Below are positions 11,660 to 22,749 of a DNA stretch of 64,000 nucleotides, piece by piece. The notes below the pieces were generated by a model. The model worked only from the letters and a program-made list of their open reading frames with translations. It was not told the origin of the DNA and did not search any database. The DNA is taken from contig JAUFSD010000011.1 of NCBI GenBank assembly GCA_033030425.1, positions 1,550,001 through 1,614,000 of the forward strand, given 5' to 3'. Both the position numbers and the translations under genes were made by a program. This stretch comes from Verpa conica. Lineage: Eukaryota; Ascomycota; Pezizomycetes; Pezizales; Morchellaceae. Position 1 is the stretch's first letter, and the number at the start of each line of letters is the position of its first letter.

Positions 11660-12483
11660 CTGTCTATGACCCTTGGGGTATTCCAACCGGTGAAAACTTT
11701 AATATCAAGGTTATAACCTTATTATGCTAGTCCGATAGTAGCCGGGAGATTCGAATTCATAGTCTCCGATAAAAACTATTGAGAAACAAGGGCAATATGC
11801 AAAGGATTTTAGACCAATGTTATTGCTAGAACCCCCGCCAGGAGCGTGAACAACCAACCAAGAACCTAATCTATGATCTTTAGGCTTTTTTTAATCAGAG
11901 GCTCTAGGTTAAGGTATTACGAGCCAATGATAGCAAGAAAATATTTGCCGTACCCAGGTGCATTAGGCAATACGAGGTTGTGGACATGGTCCAGGTACTG
12001 TTACTGGATACGAGAACGCCACATCAAACACGTCCGTTGTGACGCAAATACCCTCTCCTGCGCCCCATCCCTCTCTCAGCTCCGGGTCTTGGTTCCACAA
12101 GGTACAGCTGTATTTTACTAGGTTACACTTACCTAGGAAATATCACCCCCCCCCAGACCATGTAGATCAGGTTTCGTGCTACACAAGATAGTACACGATA
12201 GAGCCTTCCCCGCAATCGATATCGGTATCGCCCAGAGCAGCACTTATCGGCTCGGCTCGACCGGTATTATTGGCGTAGTGACGCTGCTACACCAAACTAC
12301 CGAAGTAGGTATAAACACAATTAGGCATGTCGGTGACTACAGCTTAGACACGATACGCAGGAAGAAAAAGAATCCCAATACCCCGTACAGCTCTCCACCG
12401 CTAACACCACCACAACTACCGACAGCTCAGAACTCCAGGTTGAGGTAAGCCACTCTGAGGCCCCCATACACAACTGGTTACTA
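11660..12483. other. intergenic, nothing recognised
   Basis: Short frames only. A poly-C run is at about 12147. No paired repeats or domain-bearing frames were found. Confidence 0.4.
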
Positions 12484-12617
12484 CAGTCACCGGAATGATC
12501 TATGGAAAAATAACAGGGGTTGAATTTGTATGTTGTGGCGTCGTGCACAGATATTTCGCCATACAAATTTACCCTAGTCATAAACCCCTGTTTTTCCATA
12601 GATCATTCCTGTGACTG
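12484..12617. mobile_element. palindromic MITE, TA target site (P1)
   Basis: A 134 bp element is flanked by TA on both sides (12482-12483 and 12618-12619). Its ends are near-perfect inverted repeats starting CAGTCAC[C/A]GGAATGATC and continuing for about 38 bp. The centre holds TTTGTATG ... CATACAAA around GTGGCGTCGTGCACAGATAT. TA duplication and CAG..CTG termini fit a non-autonomous Tc1/mariner-type element. Its inner core is shared with the next element while its outer arms are not. Confidence 0.8.
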
Positions 12618-12724
12618 TACATATCGCGCCTCCGACCGTGACACTTACCAGAAATACCTAGTGGCTACTTGAGGCTGGAAGGTTGATTACAGATCTGGAT
12701 ATCAGCCGGGCTGCGCATATTCTA

Positions 12725-12849
12725 CTTGTCCCCCAGGGAAAGAACCTGAAAACAGGGGGGTCACGATTTGTATGGTAAAATATCTGTGCACAACGCCACA
12801 CCATACAAAATAGACCCCCTGTTTTCAGGTTCTTTCCCTGGCAGACAAG
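12725..12849. mobile_element. palindromic MITE, TA target site (P2)
   Basis: A 125 bp element has TA on each side (12723-12724 and 12850-12851). Inverted arms start CTTGTC and contain CCAGGGAAAGAACCTGAAAA followed by CAGGGGG. The central about 45 bp, read on the minus strand, matches the core of the element at 12484 (TTTGTATG, GTGGCGTTGTGCACAGATAT, CATACAAAT) and both carry AACAGGGG next to it. The outer arms are unrelated between the two, yet each is self-complementary. Confidence 0.8.
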
Positions 12850-13385
12850 TACTAGGGAGCGTTTGCAGGGACATGGCTTAAAACCATAAATTAACGAGGG
12901 CCAATGAGCTTTGCTTGGGTGGCTCTGCGCTAAGGAGTGGCTGCGGGTAGTAACTATCGGTTGGTAGCACAGACGGTGTGGTCTCCACTTATGACATTAC
13001 CGTTATATTTATCGCGAGGTCCTTGCTTGTATTTGCCACATTGATAGCAGGGAAATGCTAGTACTTATAACTAGTTATAGTAGACTGATCCCAACATTTT
13101 ATGCATAAAGAATACGAAACTGTTGAAAACAGGGATTTTGGTTGGTGGTGGCTTAGCGAGTGGAATATACCTGTTAATTGATGAAAATAAACTTGCATGT
13201 TCAGGATCTATATACCTGCTGGGAATACATAGTCTTGTTGTATGATTGAAACTGCATGTAGTCGCGTAGTTAGCTGATCTAACCCACCCGCAGAACATCT
13301 AACCAATCGTTTTATTCCGTGCCGCCATCGTGCAAACCAAGTTGACCGTGGTGAATCTCAGAGACTGAAAAGCTTATTCACTGTA

Positions 13386-13536
13386 CAGTTTCCGGTAGAA
13401 TTATTGCGGAAACATGGGTTATAAGCAGGGTTTTACAGCCAATAGTGACGCTGGAATCTTCGCCGAGAATCAAAGAGGCCAATCAAGATCATTGATCTTG
13501 CACGCCACACTTCCGCAATAATTCTACCGGAAACTG
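13386..13536. mobile_element. 151 bp TA-flanked MITE with 27-bp TIRs
   Basis: Inverted repeats CAGTTTCCGGTAGAATTATT plus GCGGAA face each other at the two ends, with TA on both sides (13384-13385, 13537-13538). A smaller palindrome CAAGATCATTGATCTTG lies inside. The internal part matches, in opposite orientation, the 152 bp element at 35452 (GCAGGG...TACAGCCA...GAATC). Confidence 0.8.
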
Positions 13537-14968
13537 TATGTCGCTACCTCTATCTGCCTATCCGCTTCTACTGATCTCTGAATACGGGAGGAGCTGAGGC
13601 AACAACCCTAACCCCGAAATTCCGTATCATAAAATTAGTCTATATGGGCGGCAGGTGGTACTCAATCTGTCGCACTACTCCGGAAACCATTACTCTAAAG
13701 ATGTAACATATCAAACATCTCTTGAGGGTACGACTAAATGCTGGAGAGATAAGTAACCACTCGTGTCTGCTCTGGAACTTCGTAACAAGTTATTTCTCTA
13801 CTTAACCAGTTTCTATTTAATAGAAGCGATGACTTAACAAATTTAAACTATCAAGGACTCTTTAGTATTGAGTATTAAGTCACTAATTTATTCTATTTGG
13901 ATCATAAGTGATCACTCGAATGTTTCGTGAGTCAAGAGGGGTCATACGTGCACTAGGGTCAGGGGTACAGAGGTGGTACAGGTTCGCATTATCTGAAACG
14001 TAGCTCCATAGAGTAGGTAACCTGCTTTATCTTACACCCCTACCCCTAGTACAATATATAAAACGAATCATACGTTTACTAGTATAAATAGAGGTATGAT
14101 TCCGCTCAAAAGCCTAAATAAAACCTACTAACCAGTCAACATACTCTCCCTACGTCTAACGATACAATCCTTCCCCTATTTCATTGTACTATCATCTGAA
14201 CTAGCTAAGCGTATTTAAAACGTACCACCAAACCCACAAAAACTAGAGGTAGCACAAGCTTTTTTTTACAGGTACTGCTAGTAGATTTAGTTTATTCCTC
14301 TCACTATCTCACTTCTTTCTTTGTAATATATTTCTTCATGTACGTTAGATAGAGTGTCTTCCTTCATCACCCCCACAGGGGCTGGCTAGGCTTCTTAATC
14401 AGGTGTCTGCTGTAGTACGAGGTGTACCTGATTGCACGGACTTTATGTATCTCTCGAGCTTATTTAGAATGTATCAAGCAGAGTTTGCTAAATTGGTACC
14501 CCGGCAGAGAGGGGGGCTTGTTGAGTGTTATGACGCATGCTGAAAGCAAGAGAAACAATGAACTCAAGTCCCCTAACCCTGATTGTTATCTAATCTAATC
14601 TTGAGCACGTGACAAACTCATAACCACTAAACACTTACGACGAAATCAATTAACCAAGCTATCCCCTTTATGTTTCTGTATTATTTGGGTTAATAATTAG
14701 TCAGAAGCAGTAGAGCGAGTGATAGTCAGTGAAGATATTCCCTGCTCCGTCGAGTTGTCTGCCGTTTTAGTTTAACTAATAGGATCCACGTGTATCCCAA
14801 TAGAACAGCTCTACATCTACCCGGTATTCAAAGCTATTGTAGGGCTGACTTTATACCCGCAGCTTTCTCGTCTCATTGCAAATAGTCACTTTTGATAGAT
14901 TCTATATACATTATCCGTAAATTCTGCATCCAAGCATACATACTCCCTCATAACCCCCCCCCCCCCCT
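13537..14968. other. intergenic, AT-rich, nothing recognised
   Basis: No supported gene or paired repeat. It includes a poly-T run near 14262 and a C homopolymer at about 14956-14967 just past the MFS stop codon. Part of it must hold the 3' end signals of the transporter gene. Confidence 0.4.
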
Positions 14969-16712
14969 CTACACATAATACCTAAAATCCGGATGTCTAC
15001 GCCCCCAGTCAGCCAAAACCCAACAAACCACAAGTTTCAGGAATACATACCTATCACCCAAATCACCCAACTCAATCTCCAACATATCCGTCCTCCCACC
15101 ACTCTCCGTCGCCGCCGCTTTATCCCTCAACGCATTATCCCTCCTATACGTCCAATAGAGGGTCCCCCCAGCAGCCAACGCAAACACATAACACGCGAAA
15201 TTAATCGCATGACCCTGCACATACCTCGGCGCCCACTCCGAGCGATAAATCTGGCCTGCAATCGCACCGCCAATATTCCCCATAGAGAAGACCATCCCCG
15301 TTACCGTGGCGCGCTTGTTTGTTCCGGCAGTGTTGTTGGCGAGCCATGACCAGATGATGGAGATGGGCACGAACATGAACATGACGAAGAAGAACATGAC
15401 GTATTTGACGATGTTGTTGGTGGTGACCATGAGCACGATGAGGGCCGCCATGACGACGAGGATGCCGACGAGGTAGTGTCTGAAGCGGTCGTGGAAGCGG
15501 TCGGATGTGTAGCCGGTTAAGAGGACGATGCAGAAGCCGAAGCCGTACGGTGGGCAGGCCATGAGTGTTGCGGTGGTGCCTGTGTATCCGAGACCGGTGA
15601 CGACGCTGGGGAGGGAGAGGATCACGGAGTAGACGGGGATGTAGGTGGAGAAGTAGACGGAGCCCCATAGGTAGGTTCGGTAGTCGGTGAAGGCGGAGAG
15701 GATCTGGGTCCAGTTGAATTCTTCGGTGGCGTGCAGAGCTCGGTCGGCTTGGTTGGTGTTGATGATCAGGGTCTTTTCGGAGGGGTTGAGCCATGGCGCG
15801 GTGTCTGGGTAGTTGGTCATGAACACGAAGGCGAGGAGGCCGAAGGAGATGGTGATTACGCCTTCGATTATGAAGATCCAGCGCCACCCGGAGATCCCGT
15901 GGGTGTCGTCGAGGGAGTGGATGGCTGTTGCGAGGAGACCCCCGAATGCGCCGGTTAGGGAGACGGTAGAGTACAGGAAGGCGAATCGTTTCCCCTGCAT
16001 TGGCCGTGGGTACCAGCAGCCGACTGGATGGAGTGTAAGTGTTTTGTAAGTGGGAATATATCAGGGCTCACGTACCCCAGTAGATGATAGCTGGTAGGAA
16101 TCCGGCTTCAGCTACTCCGAGGAAGAAACGAATTGCCAGTAGGCCCGATGCACTTTGTACTCTTGATACCAAGGTACATATTACTCCCCAGATGATCTAG
16201 ATGGCCGAATCTGTGAGCCGGAGATGCTTGATCGGAAAGGGGGGCTGTAAGAACACGAACGGTCATTGTTGGGATATACCACTTTGGGTTGATCCTCTTG
16301 AGCAGGATATTGCTGGGAGTCTCATATACGACATATCCGATGAAGAATATGGATAGGGCCTGTTAATTTATTTAGTAAAGAGTAAATCAATCAAGAATAA
16401 ATCAGACGCTTACCCAGTTGTACTGGTTAGAAGACAGCCCAAGCTCCTTCTGCATCCCTAGAACCCGCGCATTACCGATGTTGGCTCTGGGACATAACCA
16501 TCGTCAGTAAATATCTCCCACCAAACAACCACCCACAAGAGCGCAAACCTGTCAATATAAGATGCAAGATACAGTAGCACAGCTACCGGCATGATATGCA
16601 AGTCAACCTTCCACCACACATTCTCTGCAATCTGCGCGTCAACATCCCCATGATCTAAGGTCTGTACCGGGGAAACCCCTCTAGCCTGCTTCTCCGTGTC
16701 ATTGGCAGACAT
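14969..16712 (-). CDS. MFS anion:cation symporter (Dal5/TNA1-like)
   Basis: Six exons join in frame (16549-16712, 16414-16486, 16261-16359, 16076-16196, 15051-16023, 14969-14996) to about 485 residues, normal for this family. Introns are 52-64 nt. Visible marks include WWKVDLHIMP and LYLASYIDRANIGNAR at the end of TM1, LKRINPKWYIPTMTIIWG, RFFLGVAEAGFLPAIIYW, WYPRPMQGKR, GWRWIFIIEG, and the C-terminal DRHPDFRYYV, all characteristic of the anion:cation symporter group (allantoate, nicotinate, pantothenate and related carboxylates). About 12 membrane spans are expected in the plasma membrane. The substrate cannot be told from sequence. The gene is intact and GC-richer than its surroundings, consistent with a functional single-copy gene. 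Confidence 0.93.
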
Positions 16713-17504
16713 AATTAAACGAAATGAGCATTCAAAGAGTGGGAAGAAGAGAGAAAACCCCTCCTTCCCTCCCTCTTTTAGTATTTATGTGGGGGAGAAA
16801 AATAAACCCCTGCGTTGTTGATTACTGTGCATACTTACGCAAGAGCTCTGGCTAATGTTGCAATGCGGGCGGATCTAACTCGTGCTGGGGTGCCCTAGCC
16901 GTGGCCGTAACGTTGGAATACCCGCGAGTTGCTGGATGGGGGAATCAAGATCTGTTATCGTGTCGCATGTGTTGTCGCGTGCAAGGATTCAGCCTTCACC
17001 CGGTGTGATCTACTTGGGACGGTGTTTAACCAGCTTTTCAACGGATTGGTAGAAAGAGTTGATCACTACTGAACTCACTGCGTATGCATAGTTGCGGTCA
17101 AATAATGTAATAGGAGTGACAGTTAACTGGGGATATAATTCTGGTTTGGGTGTGGTTACCGAGATGTGTTTCGGGGGTGTCTCGCCTGTGCTGATCTATA
17201 CTTTTCTGGTAGTAACGAGTCTCTACTGTCTCTTAAGCTTTGATTCATCACAGAAGCTCGGGTACTGGAAGGGTCCGGGTGAATATACAACCCCCGTCGT
17301 GGAGATTAAAAGATACATTGAAAATATATACAAAAGGGAAGTTCTGCAAAAAGTATTCCCACCGACCAAACTCAGCGGTCCTGCCGCAAGGGACTCGAAT
17401 GGAGATGATAGTTTCTTGGGGGTCATTAAGTCATAAGGTTCTATCTCTCATTAGCACACAGATCAAGGAAAGCAGAGAAGAAAACTACACAGTACCTAGT
17501 CAAC
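16713..17504. other. promoter side of the MFS gene and 3' flank of the next gene
   Basis: Upstream of the MFS start (minus strand) there is a pyrimidine/purine-rich leader. The rest holds only short frames with no domain, and I see no repeat with defined ends. Confidence 0.4.
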
Positions 17505-17774
17505 CTAGTAGTTCAATTCTTCATCATCATCCCCAACACAACTAGTGTCATATTCCAAGTCATCCTCTCCCAGCAGCGTTAACCGGGCTTCCTCCTCCTC
17601 AATCTCCCATTTTTCGACCTGCGAAAACCCTAGCCAGTTCTTGAGGAGCAACAACACACCACTCGACGCATCCAGGAATTTACTCTTCTTCTTAACCGCC
17701 GGGTCGCTAGCACAGGGGAGTAGCCCGTCTGAGTTGTCGCTGCACACGGAGACGGACATGTATGATTCTGACAT
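17505..17774 (-). CDS. small acidic protein, unknown function
   Basis: An 89-residue frame starts MSESYMSVSVCSDNSDG and carries a basic patch (VKKKSKF), a hydrophobic helix (GVLLLLKNWLGF) and a very acidic C-terminus (IEEEEARL, GEDDLEYD, GDDDEEL). No signal peptide. The upstream minus-strand DNA is a C/A-rich leader with CAAC motifs, as at real fungal starts. The opposite-strand frame over the same DNA is judged a shadow because the minus frame has the better start context and a plausible acidic composition. No family recognised. Confidence 0.5.
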   Translation of the reverse strand: MSESYMSVSVCSDNSDGLLPCASDPAVKKKSKFLDASSGVLLLLKNWLGFSQVEKWEIEEEEARLTLLGEDDLEYDTSCVGDDDEELNY

Positions 17775-19165
17775 CGTGAAGGGTTGGGAGGGGGGTGGAA
17801 CTTGTTGTAGGTAGGTAGGTGTCTGTGGTTATTTGCTTGACAGGAGTGTACTGTAGGAGAGCAGAGACTATATCAAAAAGGCTCGCTTTTGAAAGTGGGA
17901 GCTGTATTCGTGCACCGGTGGTCGGGACCATACGCTTTATCAATGATCTCTACCGGGGGTGCTGACGAGACCGAGTGATTGGCTATGATCTGCGCCGCAC
18001 ACCACCGAAAGGATATGCGTGATACCGGTGAGTGCAACGACTTCACCGAGAAACAATCTCATTCATAATGTACTCTAGAATACAATAGCATTGCTGTCAG
18101 CTATGGGTTCTTCATTCTATTGGCGTGCATTTATAAAGTGGGCTGGTTGGTGATACCGGGGGGGGGGGGGGTGTACCGTAGAAAAAAATGAACTTTGGGA
18201 TTCATAGGTGTCTCCGGAGAACACTAAAATATCTTCTATATCCGGTCGCGTAGAGGTCGGCAACAGCCCTCCACGAGAGCGCTGGGACGAGATTATACTT
18301 CTAAGAGGGAAGTGTCGGCTGTAGGGTTGGTGCTTAGGGCAAGTGAGTGGCTACCCTGGCATACCCGCTGCACAAAGGAGGGGTTCAAGTTTACCCCCGG
18401 AGCAGTACATTCATCGGGTGCCTCGTCTGTGCAGTATAGAGTCTAGGCTTGGCCCCAGGACTTATTGATCGCCTCCCACTCTTCGGAGGTCGGGCGTTCA
18501 GATCCCCGCTCGTGACGGAAAGGTAAGCCTCGCTAAGATGCTGCGTGAACCCTTTTGTCGCAGCGTACTATAGATATGTTTTTTAATGCCTTGTAGAGTT
18601 TTTTTTTCTGGTTTGCTTTGGTGATTGTGTGGTTTTGGTAATTCGGGTTTTTATATAGGTTGGCGGGGACGTTTGTGGTGGTTATCGGAGATATAGTAGT
18701 ATTTAACAAATTCACGGAGTCCCTCAACGCGATAAATTTGCTTGGGAATTAGCAATATCAATTAAATTACGATGAAGAAATTCCTGGATCAACTAGCCTT
18801 GAGCTTAATGATAGTTTTTAGCTGGGTATGAACGAAAAATTAATTATAGCACTTAGATGTTTATTAGGGTGAAAACCCCGATATTCATAAAAGTTAGCTT
18901 ATGAGCTCATGTGTTTTACTATGGTATGAGAAAACGGGGTGAATATACTGCCATAGCACTACGGAATTTAGTCGTAAATACCGAATTAGATCAGTATTTG
19001 AGGTAGATTACTATACCAATACCGTATCCCTCCCATATTGCTAGCGTATTGGCGGGAGCACCGTGATAATCCCCCCCTCTTTTTAGAATGTAATATAGAG
19101 ATAAAGCACTACTATTTTCAACGGAATTCTTGTTGAGGGGGTATTTATGATTATTGTGTAGATGC
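17775..19165. other. intergenic, no gene seen
   Basis: It contains a G homopolymer (about 18159-18171), a B-box-like GTTCAGATCCC near 18509, and AT-rich DNA from 18530 onward. No reading frame with domain evidence. Confidence 0.4.
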
Positions 19166-19265
19166 TTCCTGATATGGACAGCTGATGGAGATTATTGATA
19201 TGAGTCACGTGCCACTTTATTTGCTATATTTGAGGATCCAGGCAAGGCATCCCATATAAGGGTTG
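19166..19265. repeat. dispersed repeat, copy 1 (unoccupied site)
   Basis: About 100 bp matches 35418-35662 (shared ATATGGA.AGCTGATGG, ATGAG.CACGTG, TTTGAGGATC.AGG.AAGGC and ATCCCAT). The other copy carries a 152 bp MITE at the TA that here is still single (19199-19200), so this copy represents the empty target site. Confidence 0.75.
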
Positions 19266-19450
19266 AAGTATATATCTCTCTATCTCTCTATCCCTTTCAG
19301 ACAATCAATTCATTCACTTGGGCTCCATGTACTTATGATTGATTTATTAATCCACCCATTCAATCAATTCATTCATCAGGGTACCATAGCCTTAGGGTTG
19401 CATCCACTTATGATTAATTCAATCATTCAATTCATTCATCGAACGAGTGA
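19262..19450. repeat. low-complexity CTAT and ATTC/AATC tract
   Basis: Short tandem CTCTCTAT units are followed by interspersed ATTCATTC and AATCAATT units over about 180 bp. The apparent open frame across it is a by-product of this composition. Confidence 0.55.
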
Positions 19451-19779
19451 TATATGATGACTGCCATGGTTACACAACAATGTAAGACATAAAACACCTT
19501 GTTACGTCAACCACCCTCAGTCTTCACTGCAAGCATCAGAATATATGCATCAAACCAGGAACTCCCGAGTCAGCTCTACGACAGACGTATGTGTTTCTCT
19601 TTATTATTGAGCCTCGTATATACTTACCTAATGGGTGCATACACAGACTCACTGCCTGTGAGTCATCAGTCCGCTATACGGCCAAGGCGTCAACATCGTA
19701 TCAACTGAGAACCATCCGCTTCCCATCATCCTCTTCTCACCATCACCCTCCTTGATAACTCTGGTATCTCTTCTTCACA

Positions 19780-22749
19780 ATGGAATCTCATACAATCGTC
19801 ACAGTCATGCCGCTCCTCAATCCCCCGCCAATGGACTCCCCAGCTTCCACCGCAGTCATACCGATCCTCCATTTCCCAAACGAGATTCTTCTCCAGATAG
19901 CCGATTACCTCCCCACCCCCGACCTTTTTTCCTTTATCGCAACAAACCGCCATCTCAGTAGCCTCTTAACGCCGGAACTCTACCGCCCTGTTCATATGGC
20001 TCCCCGCAAGAACCAAATTCTCCTTTGGGCAACGTTTGACGAGCGTGAACCTCTGGTCATCCAAGCTTTGGGGCTCGATGCCGATATTAGGTTCGATAAA
20101 TGGGCCCCTCGCATGATCGATCTCGCCCGCAAAGAGAAGATGCATGTCAAGCCCCGGAACCTGAACTTCAAAATCTCAGCGCTCAATATCGCAATACTTT
20201 GGCGCAACGAAAGGCTAGTTAAGCTTCTTGCGAATAGAGATGCCAAAGTTAAAACTGGATGTGGACACAAAGTTCCTGTGCACCTAGCAGCTTCTATTGG
20301 AAATGAAGCCATTCTTCATCTCCTAATTAAGGAGGGTCATAGTGCTTTTGACCTAGGGGCTTTTTTTGAGACAGCCCTGCATCGAGCGGCAGCTGCTGGC
20401 CAGGAAGCGATGATCCACATATTGCTTGGATATGGTGTTGAAATCTCCGCCGTCGACAGATCCGGACGTACAGCCCTCCATTATGCGGCGGAAAAGGGGG
20501 CCGAAGGCGTGGTTAGGTTGTTGCTTAAGGCGGGCGCTGAAATTACAAACGATATCTACAAATGCACAGCGTTGCACCTAGCGTTAGTTAGTGGAAACAT
20601 TGCAACGGTTAAACTACTGCTTGAACATGACCCCACTATTTCCGTTAGTATCGGATATCAAGACGAGACACCGTTACACTTTGCGGCGGAGCGGGGACTC
20701 GAAGAAGGTATTCGGTTGTTGCTTGAAAACGGTGCCGATATCTTAGCCCTGGATAGCACTCGACAAACAGCACTACACAAATCTATTGGTTGCAAAAGAT
20801 CGGTGGTTAGGGTACTGCTTGATGCTGGGGCGGATCCTTCAGTTCAGGACTCGTTAGGGCGGACAGCACTACATCTAGCCGCAATTCGTGAGAGTGATAC
20901 AGCAGCCCAGCTATTGCTTGGCCATGGCACCGAGGTTTCAATCCAAGACAATGATGGATGGACGGCACTACACTATTGTACAAGCAGATCGGTAGCGCGG
21001 CTACTATTGGAGAAAAGTGTCGACATTTCTGTTAGGGATAAGGATATGCGTACAGCGCTACACACAGCAGCGCATAGACCTAGTAGGAATGTCCGGGTGC
21101 TACGATTGCTTATTGAGAAAGGCGCCGACATTTCGGCCAAGACTCGCTTAGGACACACCGCACTCCATACTGCAGTGGCTGTTGGTTGTAGAGCAAAGGT
21201 ATGGCTACTTCTCCGGAAGGGTGCAGATATTTCAGCTCTGGATAGTCGTGGAGAAACGGCACTGCACCTAGCGGTGTCTGGTGGAAACCAGGCGATCGTC
21301 CAACTATTGGTTGACAATGGTGCCAATATTTCAGCTACGAACAAGGAAGGGAAGACAGTACTGCACAAAGCAGTGGGCTGTTTTCGGTCTCGAGACCAGA
21401 TTCTAAAGTTACTCTTGGAGAAGGGAGCTGATGTCTCGATCCGGGATAATTTAGGAGACACAGCGTTAAACGTGGCATTGACCCGTGGGTATGAGCCAAC
21501 TATTCGACTATTGAAAGACTATGGCGCCGATGTTTCTATTCCGGATAGATATGGGGAATTGATGCTACACAACTCAATATCTACATATGAATTGGCCCGG
21601 GAGTTGGTGGAGAAAGGCATTGACCTTTCAACTCGGGATAGCTCAGGGCGCACAGTACTACACATGGCAGCGCGCCATGGGCACCTAAAGCTCGTTCAGC
21701 TATTACTTGATCACGGTGCCGATGTTTCAACGTTAGATAAAAATGGGCGAACAGCGTTGCACGAGTCGGTGTCCTTCCTTCCAATATTCATGTTACTTTT
21801 GGAGAAGGGTGCCGATATCTTTGCCCGGGATCATTTAGGGTGGACAGTACTGCACCTGGCGGTAGCTTCTAGGGATAACAAGGCGGCGGAGTTGTTAATT
21901 GAGAAGGGTTCCGACGTTTCAGGGCGAGATCACTTGGGACGGACGGCACTACACTTTGCGGCGGAAAACGGCAATGAACCAATGGTTCGGCTACTGCTTG
22001 CCAATGGCGCCGATGGTTCAGCCCGAGACAACAATGGGCGGACAGTATTGCATGAATTGGTTGAGCCATCCTGCCACAAAGAGATTCAAGATCAGGTCTC
22101 ATTGGTACTGGATCATGGTGCTGAAGTTTCAGCTCAGGACAGTTTAGGGCGGACAGCGCTACACATTGCGGCGGTTAACGGAGATCAAATTACATCTCAA
22201 ATACTCCTTGACTATGGCGCAGACATTCTTCTCTTGGATAAGAGTGGACGTTCAGTGCTGCACGAGTCAGTAATGCGCGATAAATGCGGTCTGTTGCGGG
22301 AGCTCCTTATGAGAGGCGCTGATATTTCGGCTCAGGATAGTGATGGAAGGACAGCACTACACCTGGCCGTAGGGGAGGACTACGAACCGAGCGTGTATAT
22401 GCTTCTTTCAAGTGGTGTTGATACGTCAATTCAGGACAAAGATGGACAGACACCATTATTCCTGGGGGTGAAAAGTGGTAATGAATCTATAGTTGAGATG
22501 CTTCTTGACTACGGCGCCGACGCTTCAATTCAGGACAACAATAAACATACTGCCCTAGACATATCAGTATCTAGTCAGGACTTGAATGTGGTGATCCTAA
22601 TGTCACTTCTCATACGTGGCGCCAAACTTTCGGCCCGGGATCAACACGGAAACACGGCACTGGATTTTATACCTTCTGAGAACGAATTCATGGTGAAATC
22701 CATACTTGAGGAGTGGGGGAAACGTTCTGTAAGACGGATGAGTTTCTAG
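19780..22749 (+). CDS. F-box protein with about 26 ankyrin repeats
   Basis: A single uninterrupted exon encodes 989 residues. Residues about 28-68 form an F-box (ILHFPNEILLQIADYL followed by DLFSFIATNRHLSSLL). From about residue 135 to the end runs an ankyrin array with TALHLAA...LLL..GAD consensus; I count about 26 units. F-box-ankyrin proteins usually act as SCF ubiquitin-ligase substrate adaptors; targets are unknown. The array is not uniform: many alternate units lose 3-5 residues and carry LHKS, LHNS or LHES instead of LHLAA, which suggests expansion by two-repeat blocks. Repeats are diverged at the DNA level, unlike the NACHT arrays, so the array is older or under diversifying change. 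A CAAC-rich leader precedes the start. A second Met at residue 18 is a possible alternative start. Confidence 0.92.
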   Translation: MESHTIVTVMPLLNPPPMDSPASTAVIPILHFPNEILLQIADYLPTPDLFSFIATNRHLSSLLTPELYRPVHMAPRKNQILLWATFDEREPLVIQALGLDADIRFDKWAPRMIDLARKEKMHVKPRNLNFKISALNIAILWRNERLVKLLANRDAKVKTGCGHKVPVHLAASIGNEAILHLLIKEGHSAFDLGAFFETALHRAAAAGQEAMIHILLGYGVEISAVDRSGRTALHYAAEKGAEGVVRLLLKAGAEITNDIYKCTALHLALVSGNIATVKLLLEHDPTISVSIGYQDETPLHFAAERGLEEGIRLLLENGADILALDSTRQTALHKSIGCKRSVVRVLLDAGADPSVQDSLGRTALHLAAIRESDTAAQLLLGHGTEVSIQDNDGWTALHYCTSRSVARLLLEKSVDISVRDKDMRTALHTAAHRPSRNVRVLRLLIEKGADISAKTRLGHTALHTAVAVGCRAKVWLLLRKGADISALDSRGETALHLAVSGGNQAIVQLLVDNGANISATNKEGKTVLHKAVGCFRSRDQILKLLLEKGADVSIRDNLGDTALNVALTRGYEPTIRLLKDYGADVSIPDRYGELMLHNSISTYELARELVEKGIDLSTRDSSGRTVLHMAARHGHLKLVQLLLDHGADVSTLDKNGRTALHESVSFLPIFMLLLEKGADIFARDHLGWTVLHLAVASRDNKAAELLIEKGSDVSGRDHLGRTALHFAAENGNEPMVRLLLANGADGSARDNNGRTVLHELVEPSCHKEIQDQVSLVLDHGAEVSAQDSLGRTALHIAAVNGDQITSQILLDYGADILLLDKSGRSVLHESVMRDKCGLLRELLMRGADISAQDSDGRTALHLAVGEDYEPSVYMLLSSGVDTSIQDKDGQTPLFLGVKSGNESIVEMLLDYGADASIQDNNKHTALDISVSSQDLNVVILMSLLIRGAKLSARDQHGNTALDFIPSENEFMVKSILEEWGKRSVRRMSF

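Noticed and set aside
15201..15887. 228-codon minus-strand frame over the MFS gene
   Set aside because: Extremely Arg/His/Pro-rich translation, overlapping the real MFS exon in another frame; a shadow of GC-rich codons.
19263..19457. 64-codon ORF in the CTAT/ATTC tract
   Set aside because: Produced by simple-sequence repeats; no start context or family.
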